From the NCBI GenBank assembly GCA_021399445.1, contig JAJTUQ010000001.1, forward strand, positions 5,208,001-5,272,000: DNA of 64,000 nt, written 5' to 3'. Origin of the DNA: Xylogone sp. PMI_703 (lineage: Eukaryota; Ascomycota; Leotiomycetes). Each line of letters starts with the position of its first letter. The first letter of the stretch is position 1. Made by a program: the position numbers and the translations under genes. Below the pieces are notes generated by a model. That model did no database searches. It saw only the letters and a program-made list of their open reading frames with translations, and was not told the DNA's origin. Positions 11,701 to 23,525 of the stretch are shown in pieces.

Positions 11701-13666
11701 GTTTGCGATCTTTCCCGTCCCTCTGGACAATTGCACTCCAAGCTAATCTCCTTTTCGGCTCGATGACAAATTATTTAATCTCGTATTTCCAAAGTCGAAT
11801 TCACAAAGGGCCAAGGATAGAGCCAGGACGAAAGCATCGAATTTGATTGATTGAAGGCGAGCAAGATGCGAATAGTCCCATCAAGGCTCCAGCTACCTAG
11901 AATATTGCTCGGTCCTCGAGAAGTACAAGGGATTCCGGAACTTCCACCGCCAGGTCGATTCAGAAGAGGTCAGAAGCTCCAAGTGACGTCGACAACGACG
12001 CTACCGTCAGTCAATATGCTGATGCGACTCGTCTGCCCAAGATTTCCAGGGAGATGGGGTATAATACGTCTGGAGGAGCAAAGCAATAATAAATGTTGAT
12101 TGTCGCGTCCATGCCCAGTGCGCGTGCTACCTTAAATTCGAGGAAACAGTTTGCATAAATGTACCCTGGTCATCGTCATATGCGGTGCCGAGCCGTCGGG
12201 GTGCTCCCAGGGGAATCAGCGAGTAACACCATGGTTTAGATCACGTGATTGAGTGCCCAGAGCTACCGGTATGTGCCTCGACTCAAATGGACAACAAGAT
12301 CTGTGGCGACAACCTTGTTCTCAGCTCATCTTACTGCCCAGTATTATGTGTCTCCTGTGCTGTGACGCTTTGAAATAACATCTCTTCCCATGTGGTGCTC
12401 GCAGGTAGAATCGTCACAAACAGAAAGATACCCTGAGCTCTTTTGTGGAAGGCGCAACCAGCTTACCAGAGCCATTTCGGGCAAATCTTAAAATCAAGAT
12501 TACTGCAGAGCCCCCCATGGAGAGCATCGCCTTCTGTGCATAATCAAGAGAAGAAATTTCCGTTCACTTACATATTTGCTAAAAACTTACGAACATTCTT
12601 TTGCAACTGTAAACTAGGTACTGGAGAGTACGGTTATATATGAGTACCAGAAAAATTTTTTTTTGAATGCTCCCCATTCTACCATATATGGAAAGTACGC
12701 ATTCGCCAATGCCACGTTTACGATGGTATGGAGATATCTGTTGATCCACAGACAATGAGGCACTTGGCAGATCACCTCAGCACGCTCAGCAGGCCAGATT
12801 AGCCGCCGTATTGGGCAGGAAAGAGGCCATCTCAGAGCGTGATCAGGAAAAAACGAAGCCAGATAAGAAAAGGGTACATCGTGCAGGAGCTGATCGGTCA
12901 CGTTGCCTCTATAGAGATGCAATGGAGGGCGTGGAGGGCTGAAGGGCTGGAGGGGAGGGCTCTTTTAGCAGGAGGATACCGTTGGATGGGCGCCCGAAGC
13001 AGCCAAGTGCGCGTACCCAGGTCCCTGGAAGTCGCAGTGCAGCATGGCCCCAGTGGTACCGCTCTGCCAGTCAGCGAGACGGCCAGCCCAAGCAGTCGCC
13101 AATCCAGCCAGCCGGACGGGCTACCGTACCTGCCCTGACCCTGACCGCCTCCGCTGTTTAGGGCCATCGCTAACTGCGCCTGCGACCCCCCGACCTCCCC
13201 CCTCCGCCGCCACATCACTGCACCCGCTAAGGCCAATCGCTTGTCCCCTCAGTCTGCACCAGCACGCACACACACACGCTAACCGAATCTTTTTTGATCT
13301 TAACTTTCTTCTGCTCCAAGATCCTTCAAATCTCAGTCTTTCTTCCTCTCTTCTTCACCCGTTCCAGAGACAAGCTGCTGCGGATCTGCCGAATCAGATC
13401 TCTTCCGTCCTCCCTTCAACAACTAACCCCCGAATTCTCCCAAAGAAATCTCTTTTCAATTCTCTCCTCTGTCCGATCTGTACGTCTGACCACCTTTCCA
13501 TGTTTGTGCTTTTTGCCCCACCATCATCAACCCCACAATGATATTTCTTCTGCCATGATATTTGCTTTTCACTCTGCCAGAAATAAAAGTTTTCTACTTA
13601 AAAATTTACTGACTTATCTTTCTCTTTTCCGGTAATTGCAGAATTCTCACTTCCAAATCCGAAACC
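11701..13666. other. Divergent intergenic region uncA / GIS2, with a GIS2 leader intron
   Basis: Nearly 2 kb between two divergent genes. A perfect palindromic E-box, ATCACGTGAT, lies at 12240-12249. From about 13260 the plus strand becomes strongly CT-rich, as in fungal core promoters and leaders. A probable 5' UTR intron runs from GTACGT at 13480 to TTGCAG ending at 13641, 25 bp before the GIS2 start codon. Open frames at 12839-13541 are short, overlap on both strands and look non-coding. Confidence 0.55.
12240..12249. promoter_or_regulatory. Palindromic E-box ATCACGTGAT
   Basis: CACGTG core with symmetric flanks, in the divergent region between the kinesin-3 and GIS2-like genes. Such a core is bound by bHLH factors (Cbf1 type in yeasts). 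Which factor, and which of the two genes, is not visible from sequence. Confidence 0.4.
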
Positions 13667-14871
13667 ATGGCTTACGCTGCTCCCGCACCAAACCGCGCCT
13701 GCTACAACTGTAAGTTTTTCTCGAGACCAATTTGCCCTGTTTTGCGCCACGGAGTTTTACCTCCACGTCTACCAACTTGTCCATCAGCCCGTGAGCCAAT
13801 CAGAACTGTTCAGATGAGCATATATGAAAGTTTACATGAACTCCGAGCTACGTTTTCTTAGGCTGTATAATGCTGGATGTCAGCTTGACATACATCTCCG
13901 GATCTGGCTAACATTTTGCAATTTTAGGCGGCGACCCATCCCACCAGGTACTATACTGCTCCACAGCTCTAAATTCTAGCCAGAGCATAATGAAGGACAT
14001 GCCATCATCTAACAATTTACGTAGGCCCGTGACTGCCCTACTCGTGGCCCAGCTAAGTGGTATGAATCAATTCTAATGGGGCCCTGATGTTTTTAGACTA
14101 ATTGAACGGTAGCTACAACTGTGGTGGTGAGTGATTGACAAGGAGGGACTCCATACGGAATGCGAACTAATACATATCTCCCTATTACAGGTGAAGGTCA
14201 CTTGAGTAAGAGATAATTCTACGCTGATTTACAAACACCAATTGGGATATTAATGCATGGATTAGGCCGAGACTGCCCCGAGGGACCCAAGGACAAGACA
14301 TGCTACAAGTGTGGCCAGCCTGGTCACATTTCCCGTGACTGCACCAACCCCCCCTCTGAGGGAGCTGGACGAAGCAACAACTCCACCCAGGAGTGCTACA
14401 AGGTAGACCTGCCTTGTTTATTTGTTATTGTGTTGACACCATTTTTGCACGTGCTAACATTCACTGCTAGTGCTCCAAAATAGGTCACATTGCGCGAAAC
14501 TGCCCGGAGGCTGGTGGCTTCAACGGAGGATATGGCGGCAACCAAGGTGGATATGGTGGTGGCTATGGAGGACGAGGCAGCCAGACATGCTACTCTTGCG
14601 GTGGTTACGGCCACTTGTCTCGAGACTGCACCCAAGGCCAAAAGTGCTACAACTGTGCGTTCCCTGCGCGCTCTCCTTTATCCAATACTCTGCTAACCTC
14701 CGATATACAGGCGGCGAAGTTGGTCACCTTTCACGTGACTGCCCATCTGAGACCACTAGTGAGCGAACTTGCTACAAGTGCAAGCAGCCAGTGAGTACTC
14801 AAACGTCAGATTCGGTCAGAAGTTACTAAGATCTTTTCCAGGGTCACGTCCAGGCTCAATGCCCCAACTAG
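13667..14871 (+). CDS. GIS2: CCHC zinc-knuckle nucleic-acid-binding protein (GIS2/CNBP/Byr3 family)
   Basis: Small cytoplasmic protein made of seven CCHC zinc knuckles. In yeast and animals the family binds mRNA or single-stranded nucleic acid and affects translation. Nine exons give one continuous frame: 13667-13709, 13928-13947, 14025-14059, 14113-14126, 14191-14205, 14266-14402, 14471-14655, 14711-14790, 14842-14871. The knuckles read, for example, [53 protein letters not shown] and the final CYKCKQPGHVQAQC; the protein ends in PN. A Gly/Tyr-rich RGG-like linker ([18 protein letters not shown]) separates knuckles 4 and 5. Three exons are tiny (20, 14 and 15 nt). The start [15 protein letters not shown] puts the first knuckle at the N-terminus, as in relatives. 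A 5' UTR intron is likely (13480-13641). Confidence 0.95.
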
Positions 14872-15928
14872 ATTGATCTTCGAGGTATTCAAACACGCGA
14901 CGCATGACATACAATAGGAACGATTTTACTATTCGAACAGGACTCTTATGAAAAATCCGGGCAAGTTTGCATGGGTTATGGTTTGAGGATCTAAATTAAA
15001 AGCAACGGGAAAAACAGCCTTTTTTTGTATGTTTGCACTGGCTATTACATTGCATCGGATGTCTCCATCTCTTTCTTATTTTATTTGTCCAGCACGCGCC
15101 ACCGGAGCCAAGGGCTCCTCTTTCTGCGCAGGAAAAGCTCTTCTATCGGCATCGCCTCAAAAGTCGGTCTAGTTTACTCATACCCTTTGATGAAAGGAAG
15201 GAAAAAAGCGTTCTGATGAATCTTGGCTTGAGCATTCTACTTTCCACATATGTTTGCACGTTCGCGGCAAACTAAGAAAAAATGGAATCCATGAATTGAT
15301 GCTTTGATGTTATATCTCATGCAGTTACGGCCTTTTTGACGTCGTTTGTAGTGGTTATCTGGAATCACCTTTCTGCAGGCTTGTTCTATGTGACTCATAT
15401 ATCTGTAATTATGCTGGTGATGCGAATAACTTTATATTCAATTGACAATGATCTATGTCGATATTATTTCGTGCTTTAAATTTATCCTTCCTTTCGTTAT
15501 CTGCAGAAAATCATCTAACGTGAATCAACATAATCAAGCAATTTACGTGTGATCCTAGGTCGTAAGGGAGATTTGGTTAGAGAATGGAGATGAGTGCTTC
15601 GAAAGTGAATAAAGCAGCCGCATTCTTCTTCCCACAAGCCTGTGACACACGGACAAGGACAATATTCAATGATGCACGATCTATGCAAATTTAACTCACA
15701 CATTTTCCATACAAATAACAATTTCCACTCTAAACCGCACTTCCCTAATCACTCCAGAAACAAAGCAAGGAAAAGAACCTCAATGCTACACATCGCCATA
15801 ATCAAAGAACCTGACATCTCTAACCTCTTCAAGACCTAAAAGCACGCAAGCACTACTAACACACTCCCATCACTAGTTATCAGAAACACCATTCAGTCAA
15901 TCTAATACTAGAATTTAAAAGCATCGAT
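14872..15928. other. Intergenic region GIS2 / MFS transporter
   Basis: About 1 kb, AT-rich. The left part (to about 15300) is probably the GIS2 3' UTR; the right part, with C-rich and A-rich stretches near 15700-15900, is the probable promoter and leader of the transporter gene. No coding signal, tRNA or repeat was recognised. Confidence 0.5.
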
Positions 15929-17967
15929 ATGCCGCGCATATATTCGCAAGGTGACCCAGAGTCACGGCCACTTGTCTTCAGGAACTTACTCCAGGAGGCG
16001 GCGTTCGTCTTCGCTATCATGATGGCTAATAACTCGACTCCTTTTCTGCTAGGTGTAATTATCATCAATACAGCGGCGATTAGTAGGGATCTCCAGATGG
16101 GTCCGTCGCAAATGACTTGGATTTCGGCGTCGATTGGGTAAATTGAACCTTTCCATCTCTTCCGTTTTCTCTCTTTGTATTTCTTTTCTGGTTAAATCTT
16201 TCTTTATTTCTAGTCATATTGAGAATTACGCCTAATTTGACCACTCTTAAACAGAATTACTGGCGGTTGTCTAATGTTATTCTTCGCAAAGACGGCAGAC
16301 ATCCTGGGTCCCAGAACTCAATTAATATCCGGTCTATCAATCATAAGTTTCTCAGCACTCTTTCTCTCGATCTCCCCAAATCCAATCTTCCTAATTACTT
16401 TCTGCGCTATTATGGGACTCGGTATAGGTGCGGTGGGTCCACCGGCGGTTCGAACAGTGCTCAAGACATATCCTGCGGGATCCTGGAGGAAGAAAATCGT
16501 CATGGGATGCCTAGCCGCTGGGAATCCGCTGAGTATTGTTGTTGGCTGCTTGTTGTCTGGGGTAGGTGCCGCATTCTTCAGCTGGAGGGCTGGGTTGGTT
16601 GCTATGTCGATTTTTTACTTTTTCATAGCTTTATTGGCTATGTGGACTACTCCGCGACTTCCTCGAAGCAGTGATAGGGGTAAGATTCTCAGACAGTTTG
16701 ATTATATTGGGACGGTGCTGATAGCTGTTGGGATTGCTTTGATATCCGCGGGTTTAACGTGAGTTATAATCTTCTCTTCTCGGGTCGAAATTCGGAACGA
16801 ATAGATGCTAACCGCTGTTCTAGTACCGGCCCAACAGCTACAAATGGCTGGAAGACTCCAATTGTAATTGTCCTGTTGATCTTAGGTGTAGGGTGCACAT
16901 TTATGTTTGCAGCATGGCAATACATCCACCCATACCCGCTTGTCAATCCCACAATCTGGAGAGATCGGAATTTTACGCTCTGCGTTCTTTGCGCCTTCTT
17001 CGGATACATGTCATTCGCGGCGAACGAATTTTGGATCACTTTCTTCATGCAAAACATGCAGGACCTGTCGGCTCTAAAAATTGCCGTCTATCTCACTCCT
17101 TTTGCGGCTGCGGGTCTTGTATGGACGTATCTTGGGCAATATTTTCTAAGGAAGATTGATGGACGAATTGTGATGGGAATTGGTGCTATTGGCTATCTCG
17201 TAGGTTCTATTCTACTTATGTTTAACAGAGAGAACACTTCCTATTGGAAAATAGTATTTCCAGCTCTCATATTCATGATTTTTGGAGTGGTCTTCCAATT
17301 TCTGGTCTCAAATGTAAGTCACTTTTTTCTTTATCCTAGATCAAAAGCATCACTTACAAGAATAAATGAGCGGTGGGCTTTGAGAATGTTGTTCAAATGC
17401 TGTGCGAAACTTACTGGTTTGCAGTTTTATATCGCTAAGCACATGTCAACACAAACCTCTCTTGCAGGCAGCGTCGTCCAGATTGCATTGCGGTTAAGTG
17501 TATCAATGGCTCTCACCATAACCACCGCAGTCTACGGAACAATTTCACATGCACAAGTAGGTCAGGAAAGTCAAAAATTTCCATATACGCATACATATCT
17601 CTGCAGCACGATTTTCGCCGTTTTAGGCTTGGTAGGTGTGCCTTTTATCAAAATCAAAACTCAGGAAAGAGAGTCATTAAATCAAATCGAAGCGGTTGAG
17701 ATTCAATACGACGGCTATCCAGAGACATCAATAACAGAGGAATGCATTTGGTGTAAGCAGAACCGAAAAGGTAAGAAATCAAGTAATGGCTCTCGAAGTA
17801 GCGAATATTCCATGGCAACTACTTATTTCCCGAGATTTTCTTGGGAAGATGAAAGAGATATGCTACTTGAAAGGGAGAAAAGGAGAGAGCCAGGCGTTGC
17901 TTATGAAGTTTGTATAAATTGCCTACGAGAACGGAGGATTGAGGCCAGAGGTGAACAGGCAGTATGA
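15929..17967 (+). CDS. Major facilitator superfamily transporter, DHA2-like, 581 aa
   Basis: Polytopic plasma-membrane transporter, probably a proton-coupled drug or metabolite exporter; the substrate cannot be read from sequence. Four exons total exactly 582 codons: 15929-16137, 16255-16758, 16824-17313, 17425-17967. The N-terminus begins its first helix at AAFVFAIMMANNSTPFLLG. A motif-A-like loop, ADILGPRTQL, follows helix 2, and GLGIGAVGPPAVRT resembles the antiporter motif region. About 13-14 hydrophobic segments suggest the 14-TMS type. The last helices read LRLSVSMALTITTAVYG and STIFAVLGLVGVPF, followed by a charged cytoplasmic tail of about 100 residues with two CxxC-like pairs (CIWCKQN, CINCLRE). 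Intron 3 (17314-17424) is 111 nt with no in-frame stop, so the retained form also reads through. I chose the ATG at 15929 because it starts just before the first helix. Confidence 0.88.
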
Positions 17968-18541
17968 GAGTCGAAAGTCATTAGAATTAGGTGTTTGTCC
18001 TGACGTCATCGTCGCATTTTAGGTATCTCTTTTGGTGGGTTATATCTTTTATCTTCTAGCAATTTGGTTTCATATGTATCAGATTTGAAATATATTGGTT
18101 ATAAGAGTAAATAAGAACTTTCTGCACTTCTTTGCGTCTAATGCGTATTCAATGAATTCTTAATTTCTTTCTGATTTAGGAAATTCTTATCGCCTGCTCA
18201 TCGATAAACTTCTCCTGTGTAACTCACAAGGTTCTTTCTTAGTGGTAAAATTCATGGCGGGTGAAATCCAACAAAATGAGAGTGTTTGGTAAAAGGGTGA
18301 TCTGGTAGTAATCAATTACATTTGGTTCATCCTGATAGGATTATCAGCTTTTACCCTGCTGCCTGGACATACACACACCATGCCCTTGTTGATATGACTG
18401 GCCTAGCTCGCATAGGTCTAGAACTGAACCCCTAAAATATGAGGCAAAAACTCTATACCACAACGCGACTCCCGCGTCTCCTATCATTAAACGTGCCGTC
18501 ACTAGCAGCAGCACAGTTTGAGGTAAATATTGGGAGGAAGG
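17968..18541. other. Intergenic region MFS transporter / SAE2
   Basis: AT-rich 574 bp. It holds the transporter 3' flank and the short promoter of the SAE2-like gene. I saw no coding frame, RNA gene or repeat. Confidence 0.5.
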
Positions 18542-21048
18542 ATGGATCAGGAGGAGATTGATGTGTCTGGTCAGGCAGTGAATGATCTTTTCACCAAAAT
18601 AGGGGGGGATATCGCTAAAGGTTGCAAGCGTTCTCCTAACTTGAGTGCGAAAACTGACAGACACGTGCAGGGCTTGATGGCAAACCAGGAGATTTCGTCC
18701 CGAGCTATGAGTTATTCGAGCTTCGAACGAACTCGGCATTACTGGATATTTTGAGGAAGGGGGCGGCCTCATTCAATGGACAACGAAATCAATTCGATCA
18801 GAGGTCACCGCGGGATGTCCTTGGCACCCCGGAAGACCCCAGGATTAAAAGAGTTCAAGACCAGGAGAAGTTACTCTCTCTGCTAGTAGGAAAACCGGGT
18901 GATAGGAACCAGCATCCTCAAAAGGAATCCCATGATGTCCAAGCCCTCGACGAAGATGAAGTGAAGCGATTGCGTCAACGAGTAGATGAGCTGGAGAATG
19001 AAAACAAGCGTCTAGCTAAAGAGCTGCAGCAAGCTTTGCAAAAGGCATCAAAGTCAGCAACGGAAGCCAGGAATACACCGGATTTGATTAGTGAACTAAG
19101 TATTAAGCCCATTACTGGTCCATCTCCGGAAGTGATTGCACTTGAGAGGGATGATGCTGGCAATGTTAAGAAGGACAGATACCAGGCTCTGGTAATTAGA
19201 TTTAACGACCTTCACATGAATTGGAGAGATCTTGAGTCTGCTAGGAGCAAAATGGAGGCAGCTTTGCGAAGCGAGAGGGAGAAATGTCAACGATGGACCT
19301 CGTGGGCGGAAAATCAAGAGAAGGTTCTCTCAAAAACAAAAGCCAAGGCCCAGAGGCAGGAAGACGAAAATAAGAAGCTGAGGGCTCGTATAAAAGAGCT
19401 TGAAAAACTGCATCAATTACATCTACCGGAAAATAATGAAGCTCAGCAGGAGACAACTGGAAAGCAATCGAATAAGCCCTGCCAATCTATGGAAGAAATA
19501 CAAGTTAATAGCATTGACTCACCTCATGCAACTAATTTGCTAAGTCTAACACCACCAATACTTCCCCCGCCTTCTCCAACTTTTCAAAACATCCAAAGCG
19601 ATGGCAAACTCGGCAACATGCCTCGTTCTCTACCCATAAAACTCGAGCAGCAATCATCTAATGCTACAGAAGACATGGTGGATCAGTCAAACCATTCCAA
19701 TCAGCAATTGACTACTCTGCTTCTTTTGCAAGAGACCCTAGTGGCTCAGGAATCCGACGACCCTGTAGTTATATCGACACGTCCTGTGAGGAAGAGGAAG
19801 GCTAGGGCTGATACGGCTGAGCCTGCTCGTCCAAAGGTAAAAGTTGAAAATATCAATAGCAGTCCAATTGGTTTGGCTCTCTTTAGAGAATTCAGTTCGT
19901 GTGGCAACGTTGATCTGGACGAGATCGGAGATAAGGTAGATACACCTCGAAAACGATATCGAACCCGAGGTTCCTCGAATTTACAACGTGGGGAAGAGGC
20001 TCATTCCGACGAGTTTATTCTTGAGGGGCGAAGCCCACTCCAGCCCTTATCCTCAAATACTTCTCAGAATACACCTAGCAGGGCCTCCAAGTCTGCTAAA
20101 GCGGAACCTGCTGTTCATATCGTCAGTTCAAATAGAAAAGTTCTTCCCAGGACATCGGATAAACCTGCTGAAGAGAGAGGTCATAGAGAGGCTAGAGCTA
20201 CAGCTATTGAGAATGTATTTGAGGGAGGTGAAATGCTTCCTTCAGCATCCAAGAAAATAGCAACGAAGCAATCTGATCTGTTGCATGACTTGCTTGAGCG
20301 GCCAAGTCCTAGATCACTGAGAATGCAGACGCTTAGCCCAACTAAAGGCGTTGTCTCAACGGATGGATTGTCACATGTAACGAAAGCATCCTCTTTTTCA
20401 GCTATAGAAACGCCACTATCTAAGCAACCAGTACGACTTGGAGCTATCAAGTCTGCAAAGAGTTCCATTAAGAAAAGGCAGGGAAAGTCTACTCCAGACC
20501 AGCTTAACGACAAACCACTGCGTTCAAGGCCACTGGAGCAGCTAGGCCTTGAGCATTTCAAAGTTAACCCAGATTATAATCATGGATATGACTTTGCGTT
20601 TTCAGATGTTGTTCGAAAGCAATCCGATCGCCGTTGTCTCCGAGGTTGCACAAAGCCAGAGTGCTGCGGTACTAAGTTCCGTAAGCTTGCAGAAATGGCG
20701 CTTGAATCTCCTGAAGCTCGAACACTATCGCAGGAGCAACATAACCAGAATCTGTTGGAGGACTTCTTGGGCTCTAATAAGCATCGACTTGATAGCATGA
20801 CTACAGCGGAGAAGGATGAGCTTCTGGTGCAAGCCAAGACTAGGGAGCTAGCCAACAAACTCGGGAGACATCGACATACGTTTGAGAGGAGAAAGACACC
20901 ACCCGGATTCTGGGACACGGATATGCCTAGCACGCAGGAGGAAATTACGATTCGAGAACTCGCTAAGAAAGCTGAGCGGGAGCTTGTTGAACAAAGGTAT
21001 ATGGAGGCGATGAGACAAGGTGGTGCATACATATTCAGGGACGAATGA
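18542..21048 (+). CDS. SAE2: SAE2/CtIP/Ctp1 DNA end-resection factor, 818 aa
   Basis: Cofactor of the Mre11-Rad50-Nbs1 nuclease; it starts resection of DNA double-strand breaks in the nucleus. Exon 1 is 18542-18620 (MDQEEIDVSGQAVNDLF...). A 50-nt intron (GTTGCA...CCTAAC...GTGCAG) leads to exon 2, 18671-21048; together they make exactly 819 codons. Residues ~120-230 form a coiled coil (VKRLRQRVDELENENKRLAK and ARSKMEAALRSEREKCQRW), the expected oligomerisation region. The middle is low complexity with several SP/TP sites typical of CDK targets. The C-terminal signature of the family is clear: NHGYDFAFSDVVR, a Cys cluster CLRGCTKPECC (~682-692), and PPGFWDTDMPSTQE (~770). The first TTG-initiated frame seen at 18751 is not the true start; splicing restores the N-terminus. 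Confidence 0.92.
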
Positions 21049-21505
21049 TTGCAATATTAGCATTTTACGTCGACTATCTATGTAATAAGGGGAACTTGGG
21101 AATGTCAGGTATTGTACGATATAGAGGTGGAACACATTACACCGTATGTACACATGGAATTAATGACTAGTTAAATTTTGTATTTCACGGAAACAAGAAT
21201 ACAACGTTGGCCTCAATATGGCTTGACAAAAGCCCGAGTTTCTTATGGGTAGTTCCGTAGAATCTTCAGCTCTGGACCGGCCGGGCCTTTGATTTATCCG
21301 CAAAAGGGGGGCGCCGAGACGTGTGTGGCTGAGCTTCGTAAGGAATGCGCTAAATGTGGAACAGCCGGATGTTGGAGTATGATTAAGCCATCATCGCGAA
21401 CGACAGAACTGAGAAACATATACAACCGTCTGCACAACATCAGTCGAAGAAGAAGAGGCCGCAAACCGGATAGAGCCGGTCGAGTGTCTCGAGATACCTA
21501 TCAAC
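21049..21505. other. Intergenic region SAE2 / CDC50-like
   Basis: 457 bp between two co-oriented genes. Around 21280-21500 a short open frame runs into the CDC50 leader but has no domain. No other feature seen. Confidence 0.45.
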
Positions 21506-23070
21506 ATGACCGACGCAGCACCGCCAATGTCCCATGAGGACTCCATTGATTCCCAAGATCCGCATAGCCATCCAGACGCGAAAACAAAAAGCCGGAGACC
21601 AGCAAGTGAGGCATCATTTCCATTGCAATATTGAGTGAATTACTGTGGGACTAATGGAATGTTCTCTTTACAGATACTGCATTCCGTCAACAACGACTGA
21701 AGGCGTGGCAGTAGGTGTCGAGATTGGAATTTTGGATTGGATTGAGGCTTACGTTGCGCAGACCTATTCTTACCCCAAAATCTGTTCTTCCACTTTTCTT
21801 CGTTATCGGTATTATATTTGCGCCCATCGGAGGGCTCTTATTATGGGCGAGTTCAGAGGTTAGTTTGTGACAGCATGCGCAATTCTGTGTGGTAGGCAGC
21901 CCAACTAATATTCTCTCTAATTAGGTCCAAGAGATAATTATAGATTACTCGAGATGCTTCACAGATGCTCCGGAATTCCCAACTTTTGGGGATATGCCTA
22001 AAGATTTGGTGACATCGCACTTCAAGAGTTCGAATAACACACAGAAATTTGACCCGCAGTGGACGAGGAGGCAGACTAATTTTACATACGCTCCTGGCGT
22101 TACTGTCCCTACGATCCGATGTTCCCTTCAATTTTTTATCCCCCACAACATGGATCCACCGGTGCTCTTCTATTATCGTCTCACCAATTTCTACCAGAAT
22201 CACCGTCGGTATGCCAAGTCATTCAACTCTGATCAACTTAAGGGCAAGGCTGTAAGCGCCGGCGACATTGACGGAAGTGACTGCACTCCTTTGGAAACTC
22301 ACAATGGCAAACCATACTACCCATGTGGACTGGCTGCAAATTCTGTGTTCAATGATACTTTCTACAACCCTGTCCTGCTTACCGTCCCAACCGATAGTGG
22401 CGTCAGTGTCGACAACCAAACATATTTCATGAGCAAGACCGGAATCGCATGGTCGAGCGACAGAGATCTTTATGGACCTACCAAATACAACTGGTCTGAC
22501 GTTGTTGCTCCCCCCAACTGGATCCTGAGATACCCAAATCAGACTTACACAGAAGAGAATCATCCTGATCTAGAGAATGATGAAGCGTTCCAGGTGTGGA
22601 TGCGATTGGCAGGATTGCCTACATTTAGCAAACTTGCCCAACGTAATGATTCAGCTACCTTGATTAGCGGTACCTACCAGGTTGATGTTGATCATCGTAT
22701 GTCCCACTAATTTTCTTCCCTCGTCAACCTATCACATCATAAGAGACTAATATCACAATCTAGACTTCAACGTTATCGAATACGGTGGAACTAAGTCAAT
22801 CATCATCTCTACTCGTACAGTTATGGGAGGCAAGAACCCATTCTTAGGAATTGCATATGTTGTCGTTGGAGGTCTCTGCATCTTGCTCGGTGCCATGTTC
22901 ACTGTAACCCATCTTATTAAACCAAGGTACATATCCCCATTGCCTGTGAATGGAATGAAGCTAATACACACAAACTTAGGAAACTTGGTGACCACACCTA
23001 TCTCTCCTGGAATAATGAGCAGCCTAGCACCGCTATGGCGTCGGGACGTGATATTCCAGGACGGAACTAG
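21506..23070 (+). CDS. CDC50/LEM3-family subunit of P4-ATPase lipid flippases, 419 aa
   Basis: Non-catalytic beta subunit that a P4-ATPase needs to leave the ER and flip phospholipids across Golgi, endosome or plasma membranes. Six exons sum to 420 codons: 21506-21605, 21674-21710, 21762-21858, 21925-22696, 22764-22926, 22980-23070. After a polar N-tail and the motif [18 protein letters not shown] comes TM1 ([20 protein letters not shown]). A large lumenal domain follows, with [18 protein letters not shown] (family signature) and several N-glycosylation sequons (for example NQT, NDT, NWS). TM2 is [20 protein letters not shown], then a short cytoplasmic tail beginning [13 protein letters not shown]. 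Size and layout are standard for the family. I cannot tell which of the fungal paralogues (Cdc50, Lem3 or Crf1 type) it is. Confidence 0.94.
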
Positions 23071-23525
23071 TGCAAGTCTCCCTGTAGGTGGTTAGTTGGG
23101 TGTAAATTACTTTTGATGTTTTCTTTAGCAGTATGGGTTTTGGTGTTTTTGATTTGGGAAGATTATGGCCAAATGTTTTGTTTTGCAGTTCAATCTTGAA
23201 ACGATGACCTCCCCGGCATATTAGGCTGCGGGAGATGTATGTAATGGTCAGAATAGATTTAACAATTTTTCATGCTTAATACGTTTCTGTTATCTCTGGA
23301 TTAAATACGGATCAATTGATACCAGCTATTATTTTTCTTTTTAATGACTAAGAAAATTTCATATCATATTAGCTTTTCCCAATCAAGGGCTGAAGCTTTT
23401 TTGACCTACTCCCAACGCCTATACAACATATTACACGGTTGAATAGAAATGAGCTCTGTCCCAGCGTAGATGAGTACCGAATAGTCTTGACAGTGTGAAG
23501 CAATACCGGCAAATGGTGATATAGC
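23071..23525. other. Convergent 3' flank CDC50-like / SPT16
   Basis: 455 bp between convergent genes, AT-rich, presumably both 3' UTRs and their polyadenylation signals. No gene or repeat seen. Confidence 0.5.

Noticed and set aside
20580..21032. 150-codon minus-strand frame inside SAE2
   Set aside because: Antisense shadow of the conserved C-terminus.
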